64,000 nt of DNA from Mesostigma viride. Lineage: Eukaryota > Streptophyta > Mesostigmatophyceae > Mesostigmatales > Mesostigmataceae. A model generated the notes under the pieces. The model was given only the letters and a program-made list of their open reading frames with translations. It did not search any database and was not told the DNA's origin. The translations under genes were made by a program, and so were the position numbers. The stretch's first letter is position 1; each line of letters begins with the position of its first letter. Positions 53,164-61,871 of the stretch are shown in pieces. Where the stretch lies: positions 1 to 64,000 of the forward strand of contig RPFO01001845.1 of the NCBI GenBank assembly GCA_009746045.1, read 5' to 3'.

Positions 53164-54923
53164 TCACCTGCGTTCACGGTGCCAGCCTAGCTCCTGTGGA
53201 AAGAAGCGAGCGCGGCCAAATGCCTCGACTGGGTGTGGGCAGCCGCACACGAACTGCGTCACCTCCGCCAGGGCATGATAGTCCTCATACTGCCCATCAG
53301 CCCACATCGCCTTGATGAGCAGGTGACCTCCCCTTTCCTGAACCTTAGTGACCCAGCCATGGAAGCGCTCCCTCTTCCTCGCTATCCCCGGAAACAGGGC
53401 ACACAGGCGCATCCCGATAAGCGCACGTGCTCCATGCTCGGCAAAGTAGGCATTGCAGTCATCCTTTGCTGCTGCCCTGGCGGCGGTGGCAGTCTTGTAA
53501 TGCTCAAAGTCAATCTGCGGGTGCTCTTTCAACGCCGCCACCGTGGCAGCTGACAGTTTGCCGGTACTGATCAGCTCAGGCTGGTGCACCTCTGCCGTAC
53601 CGCCTACTGTCCAGTGCTGCAGGTGTACATCAGAAATGGGGACCGTCATCCCTGCGCTGCCGCCACCTAATGTCACTCTAGAAAACTGGCCCGTCCACGA
53701 CGGTGCGTAGTAAGGAGAGGCGACAATGCTGTCACGCTCCGTGCGATCGCCTTCCAGATCAAGGACCTTCACCAGCATGTGTGGTGCCCACGGCATTCCC
53801 TGCCCGCAGGTGACGGCTGGCCGCTTAACAACGAGTAGGTCGCTGCGTCGTATGAGGCTTCCATTCACCTTGAAGGTGTGCCTGCCGGAAATCAGTGTGC
53901 GCAAAGCGGGCGTTGCCGTTGATGTGCTCCCTCGCGCAGCGGGCGCACATGCGCGGTTGATCTGCGCTTGAATCTCGCGGGCAGGGCAAGCGACGTGTGA
54001 GATTACTTGTTTTATGGGCAGCCTCAGTGCTCGTGTTGCCCGCGCAACCGACTGGTCGCCTGCAGATCGCAGCGGTAAGGGTACCGCCTTGTTCGCTTGC
54101 AGTTCACGCTTCTCTTTGAGCTTTTGCTCCATGATGTCGAACAGATTCTGGTTGTTGGCACGCACATCCTCCACGGACTTTGGCACCTGCTCAATCCATC
54201 CGTCCAGCAACTGCTGCTTCTCAGCGGCGACGATGTCAGGAAAAAGGCTGTGAAGGCTAGCGCAGGTACATCTCCTGGCACCGCCCTCGTCCCATTCAAA
54301 AAGCGGCACTAGACCAGGACTTCCTTTGGGGCCCTTGCCACGCTCTATGAGGAGGCACCCATAGACAGGATCTCCCTGCGGGGTGTACCCAATGGGCGTG
54401 ACCCCGTCACAAGCCTCGCCATTAGGCCCTGTGGGCTGCCACTTGTTCACCGGTGCATTTACCAACGTCTCCGATGCGGCTAGGCGCCAGCGGACATACA
54501 CGGTCATATCCGGGCCCCAAAACACTTCGAGATCGAACACCTTCGAAGAGCGGTGCCTCTCCCTCTCGGCTTCGGTTGCTGGCTCATCATCCAAGTCGGC
54601 GGTGGCGCCCGCGCCCGCACCCGCGCCGGCGCCTGCGCCCCCACCCCCGCCCGCGCCCGCGCGCGCGCCTTGGGTGGCGCCCGCGCCCGCACCCGCGCCG
54701 GCGCCTGCGCCCCCGCCCCCGCCCCGCCTGGGCCCGCGCCCGCGCCCGCGTCTTGGGTGGCGCCCGCGCCCGCACCCGCGCCTTCTCCCCCGCCCCCGCC
54801 CCCGCCCGCGCCCCCGCCCGCGCCATGGGTGTGGCCCGCGGCTGGCTTCTTCGGAAATGCGTCCATCGATTTCACCCACCGGCCGTCAGCGGTGGATGCA
54901 CCCTTTCGGCCACGTTGTGACAT
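53164..54923 (-). CDS. Uncharacterised protein with Gly/Ala repeat and Tudor-like end
   Basis: The most gene-like start is the ATG at 54923 (M-S-Q-R-G-R-K-G-A-S-T-A-D-G), which enters a GC-rich hexanucleotide tract (54835-54595) read as G-A-G-A-G-A. The long downstream frame (from A-D-L-D-D-E-P-A-T-E near 54600 to 53164) is in another phase, so an indel within the tract is needed. That part holds F-W-G-P-D-M-T-V-Y-V-R-W, a coiled region (M-E-Q-K-L-K-E-K-R-E-L) and a C-terminal F-H-G-W-V-T-K-V-Q-E-R-G-G...W-A-D-G-Q-Y-E-D-Y, reminiscent of Tudor/chromo-like barrels. I do not recognise the family. It could be a transposon ORF or a host gene. Confidence 0.5.
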
Positions 54924-55351
54924 CAAGCGCGGCGTCCCCAATAGAACAGTCATGCAATATGAATAATCATTAGTATCAACGATGCGTTCATGCAGGCGTG
55001 AACTGTGAAATACAACAAGCATGCAACAACGACTCCAGCACACTTAGTAAATACTGCTCATAATATCTGTGGCACATGCAACATGGTTAAAACACACATG
55101 GATGACCTGTATGGCTGCACATGAACTGTCCACCTAGAGAAGACTAGAAATTCAGCATGATATCAAGAGCCATCCACACAAATATATGTCTTACCGCAGC
55201 TTAGGGCTTCTTCGGGTTGAGTTGGCGAATCGAGCTTGTTGAGCCCTGCTCGAAGTAATGCTCAAATGCGATGCCCAGGCCCGCCAGCACATCATCAAAT
55301 GTGATTAGTTTCACAGGTGGTCCGAAGAGTTCCAAACGTGGTTGCTAATTT

Positions 55352-55858
55352 TCAGGCAGTGCCTGAAGGCCGCCTCGAAAGTGAAACGCGAAAGTGAAAA
55401 GGGGTCACAAACCCTATGTTCATATCCTTGACTCCCCCGTCGAGAACGAACCGAAAACCAGCGCCATGAACGAACTTGTGACGAGTAGATGACGACATCG
55501 TGGTTATGGCGTCGTACCCCCCCTGGTGCAGCTGCTGCTTTATCGCCGCCTTCCTGTCCTCTTGCTTCCGCCCGGGCGAAAACCAGGCGCTTCGCAATGC
55601 CTGGAGATGTGATATTCTAATGGGCTTCATGCACTCGTGGCCGCACTTACAGTCGAACGTCTCGTCGGTCACTAGGCTGCCGGCATGGGTGCTGCCGCTT
55701 AGCACTATGGCTGCGAACTTGCGCTTCCCATGGTGTCCCATCACCATGATAGCGAAAGCCAGGAAGCAGATAGCCACGATTATGTCCCAGCAAAGCCATA
55801 GCACACCTTCCGTTTCGACCGCCATGTCGGCCACTAGTCCGGATAGCTCAATGTGCAC
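55352..55858 (-). CDS. Uncharacterised ORF, one membrane segment and a Cys cluster
   Basis: 168 codons starting M-H-I-E-L-S-G-L-V-A-D-M. A hydrophobic stretch at about 26-41 (I-I-V-A-I-C-F-L-A-F-A-I-M-V-M) could span a membrane. Then comes C-K-C-G-H-E-C (C-x-C-x3-C), followed by a basic helix (R-K-Q-E-D-R-K-A-A-I-K-Q-Q-L), a layout seen at the N terminus of some DNA-transposon proteins. Its first 25 codons are inside the palindrome at 55785-56399, so the same start (M-H-I-E-L-S-G) is repeated on the plus strand at 56326. No family assigned. Confidence 0.35.
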   Translation of the reverse strand: MHIELSGLVADMAVETEGVLWLCWDIIVAICFLAFAIMVMGHHGKRKFAAIVLSGSTHAGSLVTDETFDCKCGHECMKPIRISHLQALRSAWFSPGRKQEDRKAAIKQQLHQGGYDAITTMSSSTRHKFVHGAGFRFVLDGGVKDMNIGFVTPFHFRVSLSRRPSGTA

Positions 55859-56399
55859 CTGACCTTGACACTAATCGCACAAACAGCCACAATTTTGCAA
55901 GCAAGAAGACATGGCTACCTCGGCATTTCATGAAATGTACTTCGTGAAATGCATTTCGTGAAATGTACTAAGGAACGTGATTGGCCGGCGTTCGCTCGCC
56001 AAATCTCGCAAAATGTACTAAGGCACGTGATTGGTCCCGCAAAATGTACTAAGGAACGTGATTGGCCGGCGAAGATTCTGTAGGGAATTTTAATTGCAGC
56101 AAACAGAATCTTCGCCGGCCAATCACGTTCCTTAGTACATTTTGCGGGACCAATCACGTGCCTTAGTACATTTTGCGAGATTTGGCGAGCGAACGCCGGC
56201 CAATCACGTTCCTTAGTACATTTCACGAAATGCATTTCACGAAGTACATTTCATGAAATGCCGAGGTAGCCATGTCTTCTTGCTTGCAAAATTGTGGCTG
56301 TTTGTGCGATTAGTGTCAAGGTCAGGTGCACATTGAGCTATCCGGACTAGTGGCCGACATGGCGGTCGAAACGGAAGGTGTGCTATGGCTTTGCTGGGA
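55785..56399. repeat. Perfect-looking palindrome, 297-bp arms, 21-bp spacer
   Basis: 55785-56081 and 56103-56399 pair end to end with no indel: every landmark I checked is mirrored about 56092. Each arm carries three GTACTAAGG(A/C)ACGTGATTGG units (CACGTG/CCAAT-type sequence), TTTCATGAAATG-type short palindromes and the first 25 codons of the ORF at 55858. Confidence 0.9.
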
Positions 56400-57596
56400 T
56401 GATTATCATCGTAGTACATCATATGTATTACAGTACATTTCACGAAGTACATTTCATGGAGGCAGAGGGAAAGTTCCTGTTCATGGTGAGTCGGGGTTAG
56501 CAATCACGGCAATGTCGATACATGTACTTGCAGTATATACAAATGCCATAATGTCCTTAGATGCAGCATGAATGTCTATTGTTCGGATTTCTTTTATCAC
56601 GATGCTTAGGATGCCTTCCGACAGAAATCTGCTGCGCTACAGGTCGGGAATACCTGAACTTGATATGCGTGGCCAGTGGCCATGGCAGCCGGGGTCGGTA
56701 AGAATTAACTTCGATAGCCATGAATAATGCGGAAAGTGAACGTTGTCCACCCGCTGCACAGGGAAAATGGCTGCACAGGAACGGCCTGACGTGATACTGT
56801 CGCAAAGCAGTTCTCATAAGCCGACAATTACACATTCGACTTATGATCGATAATCGGCGCAGGCCTTCGACATTCAAGCGCGCATCGAAACGTCGTGAGG
56901 ATTTCGGACATTTAGATGAAGTTGGATTGTTTTCGGCCCTCGTATTTGCCATGATCTTGGCCATCCAATCTTTTTGCTTCGTGCACAGTTTGCGTTTGCA
57001 GTTAAGCGTAGGTACATGACAAGCTTGCGTTTGCGTTTGCGTTTGCGTTTGCCTTTGCCTTTGCCTTTGCGTATACATTTGCATGTGCGCTTGCGTTGCC
57101 GTTTGCTTATGCGTCCCAATGTATGTCTGGCTTTGGGCAATTCTATTTCCTTGTCGTTGGGATATGAGTGGGTGCTGGCGGTGGTGTTACTGTCGGCAGG
57201 TAGAGTGGCAGTGGCTTCAACTTCTGTTGCTTTTTCATTGCATTTGCATTTTCATTGGGTCTCTGTAGTTAACAACTGCTTTAAATATCTTTGTTAATAG
57301 CCGGCTTCAGCTGTAATTTCGATTGCATGTTGCTTTTGAATTGCATTCGCACTGGGCACATGCAGTGGGCATTAGGCATTGGTAGTGCAATTACACATGC
57401 AGTCACACTTGCAATTGCAATGAAGTTGAAATTGAAGCTGCAGCTAAAATTTGCTACGTGCCTACTGGTACAGTCGCATGTGCAGTCAACTTTGTGCTTG
57501 TTTATTATTATTATTTCTTCTTCTTATAATTTCTTCTTATTATTATTATAATTTCTTCTTGCTTTTCGTAATGTGTGGTGGTTAGAATGGTGATGG
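56400..57596. other. No gene assigned; short hexanucleotide tract
   Basis: Includes GTACATTTCACGAAGTACATTTCATG just outside the palindrome and a (GTTTGC)n/(CTTTGC)n tract at about 57022-57080. Minus ORFs here are read from that tract. Nothing recognisable. Confidence 0.4.
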
Positions 57597-57748
57597 CAGG
57601 GGCAGGAGCAGGGGCAGGGGCAGGGGCAGGGGCAGGGGCAGGGGCAGGGGCAGGGGCAGGGGCAGGGGCAGGGGCAGGGGCAGGGGCAGGGGCAGGGGCA
57701 GGGGCAGGGGCAGGGGTAGGGGCAGGGGCAGGGGCAGGGGCAGGGGCA
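57597..57748 (+). repeat. (GGGGCA)n hexanucleotide array
   Basis: About 25 near-perfect units. Confidence 0.95.
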
Positions 57749-57910
57749 TCATGAGTTGCTTTCGGCCTGGCATGTGCACCAGAACTGGCATATGTGCTCG
57801 CAATGCAGCTTGCTACTCTTGTTCCTTTTGTTTGCCTTTTCTTTTGTTTGGGAACTGTTCGTGCAGGGGGGTGGGATGAGGCCGCGAGTCTCTGGGCAGG
57901 GGCATTGACG

Positions 57911-59260
57911 TGGGTAGGTGTGTGTCTGGGCTAAGTCTGCAATTGTCGCTGCTGTGCTGTACTTCTGGCTGTGGCTTACGGTGCATTTGTGGCTTGGAGT
58001 AGGGGTGAGGCTAGGGTGGGCGCAGGCGCGGGCGTGGGCGTGGGCGTGGGCGTGAGCGTGGGCATGGGCGTGGGCGTGGGCGTGGGCGTGGGCGTGGGTG
58101 TGGGCGTGGGCGTGGGCGTGGGCGTGGGCGTGGGCGTGGGCGTGGGCATGGGCGTGGGCGTGGGCGTGGGCGTGGGCGTGGGCGTAGGCGTGGGCGTGGG
58201 CGTGGGCGTGGGCGTGGGCGTGGGCGTGGGCGTGGGCGTGGGCGTGGGCGTGGGTGTGGGCGTGGGCGTGGGCGTGGGTGTGGGCGTGGGCGTGGGCGTG
58301 GGCGTGGGCGTGGGCGTGGGCGTGGGTGTGGGCGTGGGCGTGGGCGTGGGCGTGGGCGTGGGCGTGGGCGTGGGCGTGGGCGTGGGCGTGGGCGTGGGCG
58401 TGGGCGTGGGCGTGGGCGTGGGCGTGGGCGTGGGCGTGGGCGTGGGCGTGGGCGTGGGCGTGGGCGTGGGCGTGGGCGTGGGCGTGGGCGTGGGCGTGGG
58501 CGTGGGCGTGGGCGTGGGCGTGGGCATGCGCGTGCGCGTGGGCGTGGGCGTGGGAGTGGGCGTTGGAGTGGGCGTGGGCGTGGGCGTGAGCGTGGGCGTG
58601 GGCGTGGGCGTGGGCGTGGGCGTGGGCGTGGGCGTGGGCGTGGGCGTGGGCGTGGGCGTGGGCGTGGGCGTGGGCGTGGGCGTGGGCGTGGGCGTGGGCG
58701 TGGGCGTGGGCGTGGGCGTGGGCGTGGGCGTGGGCGTGGGCGTGGGCGTGGGCGTGGGCGTGGGCGTGGGCGTGGGCGTGGGCGTGGGCGTGGGCGTGGG
58801 CGTGGCGTGGGCGTTGGCGTGGGTAGGTGTGTGTCTCAGCTACGTCTGCTATTGTTGCAGCTGCGCTCTACTTCTGGCTGTGGCTTTGGGTATAATTGTG
58901 GCTTGGAGTAGGGGTGAGGCTAGGGTGGGCGTGGGCGTGGGCGTGGGCGTGGGCGTGGGCGTGGGCGTGGGCGTGGGCGTGGGCGTGGGCGTGGGCGTGG
59001 GCGTGGGCGTGGGCGTGGGCGTGGGCGTGGGCGTGGGCGTGGGCGTGGGCGTGGGCGTGGGCGTGGGCGTGGGTGGGAATGGGCGGATGCGGGGGCAGGG
59101 GCATGGGCATGGGCGTGGGCGGGGGCGGGGCGGGGCGGGGGCGGGGGCGGGGGCGGGGGCGGGGGCGGGGGGCGGGGGCGGGGGCGGGGGCGGGGGCGGG
59201 GGGGGGGGCGGGGGCGGGGGCGGGGGCGGGGGCGGGGGCGGGGGCGGGGCGGGGGCATGG
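57911..59260 (+). repeat. Higher-order repeat of (GTGGGC)n arrays
   Basis: A leader of about 110 bp (TGGGTAGGTGTGTGTCT...GGTGAGGCTAGGGTGGGC) occurs at 57911 and 58820. Each is followed by a (GTGGGC)n array (58021-58810, about 130 units; 58926-59075, about 25 units). The second array passes into (GGGGGC)n at 59115-59255. Long Val-Gly and Trp-Ala open frames are artefacts. Confidence 0.93.
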
Positions 59261-60116
59261 GCGTGTGCATGGGCGTTGGGGGGTCAGGGGGGCTGGGGTT
59301 GGGTTTGGGTGGGTGGGTCATTGGTGCAATGTTTGGAGTTGGGGCTTGTGTGTGTGTGGGGGGGGGGGGCATGGGGATTGCCATGCGCGTGCACGTGGGC
59401 GTCCGCGTGATCCTCTGTTCGTGTACATGTTCATGCATGTGCCATGACGGCACAATGCATGTCAGATTCGTGACTTTATCGTGTGTTCCCTAGTTGCAAG
59501 TATTACTGCTAAAATTCATTGCAGCATTCCATTCCTTGCATAATGCTTGATTGCTTGCATCAGTTCATTCTATACTTCGATCATGACCTGAAGTGCTTAA
59601 GTATTACCAGACTCTCGCGCAGTGTCAGAATGTCCAATTTTTAGCACACATGCATGTTTGCACACCAAAGCCCTCATTCCCATGTTGATAAGGCTAAGTA
59701 AAACATTTTTTTTTTTGTGCGGTGATCCACGAAATGCAGCTGTGAATGGCTCTAGGAGGTCACCAATGGTGGCCAGACCTGTTATTGAGCATTGGGAGAC
59801 GTTACAGGGGCATCAATCACAGTTACACTTAGTTCAGATGTAGTTCAATTTAGTACATTATAGTATAAATGTAGTAGAAAATAGTACAACCTAGTATATT
59901 GTAGCATATACTAGTTCAACTACCTCCAGATGAGATCCAGGGGCTATGGGGACACTTTTTATGCAAAACTGAACTTGAAACAAGCAAAAAACAAGAAACT
60001 TGGAAAAAATAAAAATGTACTTGTGCTGGAGTACATTCTTAACGGCTGGCAGGGGTTCGGACGAGGATAAATGTTGTCTCCGTCAATGGTATGACCAACC
60101 CATCTCGACAGTCGAC
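59261..60116. other. No gene assigned
   Basis: Mixed sequence with many TAGTAC/TAGTATA-type short motifs at 59830-59920. No domain seen. Confidence 0.4.
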
Positions 60117-60305
60117 ATGGAGGACCAGATGAACGTCGAGAGGTGGAAAGAGGAGGTCCGAAGGGCCACGGCCGAGTACATCCAGATCGACGACGCGCTC
60201 AAGCAGGCGGCCAAGGACACGATGCCTCTCCGCAAGAGGAAGAAGGAGCTGTCCTCCCTGATCCTCGAAAAGCTCGTGGGCGCCAAGGTGGACGCGTGCA
60301 ACATC
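60117..60305 (+). pseudogene. Large-DNA-virus-like small ORF, cut by a family A LTR
   Basis: From ATG 60117: M-E-D-Q-M-N-V-E-R-W-K-E-E-V, then Y-I-Q-I-D-D-A-L-K-Q-A, then L-R-K-R-K-K-E-L and I-L-E-K-L, with GC-rich third positions unlike the surroundings. The W...D-D-x-L-K...L-R-K-x-K-x-E-L pattern resembles the short coiled-coil DUF5760-type proteins of algal and other nucleocytoplasmic large DNA viruses. This is from memory and untested. The ORF is interrupted at 60306 by family A copy 3. It could mark an endogenised giant-virus fragment, or be any short coiled coil. Confidence 0.35.
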
Positions 60306-60922
60306 AGTTGTGAGGGTAAGAATGCCACGAATTCCGCCATGGTTCTTGCAGGAAGTTGCCTTTATTAACAATCAGGAAACACAGACGTAAGTCACGTCAC
60401 TTCCAAGACTGCACGCAGCACAGACGACAGGGTCGCAGTGCCAAGAGAACGTGCACGCAAGAACTAGCGTCCCGGTGTGACCAAGTCACTCATATAGCTT
60501 ACTAGGGACGCGTCCAAGTATTCAGCTGCACTGTCACAGCTGAACTGTCAATCAATTGATTACACAGACTCTGGCACGCCTTTGGCGCGCAGATCTATCA
60601 ATTGTCCATACGGCTAGTCCTGTGGACCTATCCGTACACTAGTCAGCATCAATTGTCTCATAGGTCCTGGCGCGCTACAGTGCGCCTACCTATCAATTGA
60701 CCATCAAGTCCTGTACAAGTCCTGTCAACGTCCTGCGGACTATCAAAGTGACACTTGTACATCCTGTGTCCGTACGCGCCCACAGTGGCGCGCCGGGTAC
60801 TGTCGGCACAGCCTAGGAAACGTCATAACTTTTACGTTCCTTAACCAAATGAGGCGTTCAAGGTGCCGTTGGAAAGAGCGTAACAATCTCTATCCATCTA
60901 ACGTAAATCCTTTACGTTAACT
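60306..60922 (-). repeat. Family A copy 3, 3' LTR
   Basis: 617 bp with the same ends as copy 1; no difference from it was noticed. Confidence 0.93.
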
Positions 60923-61570
60923 CCAATCCCTTCTTTTCTTTAGGGGTCACATCCCCTGCCAGGGACCCTTGAAGTAGCTTGAAATGTCCTTCACTCCAGC
61001 TTGAAGCTTGAACAGATGTCTTTAATGGCCAATGCCATTCCCCCAGCCCTTTCTTTTAAGGAACTGGAAAAGAAACAGATCTGCCACAGGGAAAACCATT
61101 TCATGAGAAATGGAGAAAACCTATGGAAGTGGCATTACAGAGTACCACCAGATATTAGAAGCACACAAAATTAAATACATACAGGTTAATTCTATGAGGT
61201 CTTCTCCAGGAATTAATCCCATCACCTCGGTAGAGCCTCCAGTACAATGACCTTCTGGCGGTGAGTTACATTAATCCCAGATACTAATCCCATAAAACCC
61301 AGTACATATTCAATATAAGTACAATAAATCCATGACAATTAAAATACCACTTGACAAAGTAAGGCGTATTACAATAGTTTGCCTGTCATTCTCTCAACAG
61401 GGGTCTATTGGCGCCCGTCTTACGGCGCCCGTCTACTTGCCAGATGGTAAACTGCCACAGCAAACAAATGACAAAATGAAACACATAGGCAACAATTAAA
61501 TCCTGCCCTGGGGAACTAGGGAAGTCTGAACAGGCAAACACCTGAACAGGCCAGCTTGTAGAAACATAAT

Positions 61571-61593
61571 ACCAGGGAATCGAACCCCGCCCT
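61571..61593 (-). promoter_or_regulatory. tRNA T-arm-like motif, family A copy 3
   Basis: Same GGGCGGGGTTCGATTCCCTG block as at 23996-24018; copy 2 has it at 45926-45948. Confidence 0.6.
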
Positions 61594-61871
61594 ATAAACC
61601 CCAGAATAAAGGTTCCCAGACCATTGTGAGAAGTATGTACAAATATACATTTCTTTTAAAATAGAATACATGGTCTGTAATGGACCTGTCAACCTTGTGT
61701 AGTCAACAGCATGAACCCCAGCCAAAACCTGGCTGTATCCTGATTAAAATCAGAGTGAGTGTACCATGGTCCATGAGCCTTAGTACAGACTAAAATACAG
61801 GTATTATGCCAGTCACAATGCTGACACTACCACACAATCTGCTCTCCAATGCCCTATAACCATGCACCAGC

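Noticed and set aside
52871-53315. Pro/Leu-rich frames at the CT-rich tract
   Set aside because: Low-complexity polypyrimidine sequence open in all three frames.
57971-59410. 479-codon Val-Gly open frame and its antisense Pro-Thr frame
   Set aside because: Hexanucleotide arrays are open in any frame without stops; the length is not evidence of a gene.
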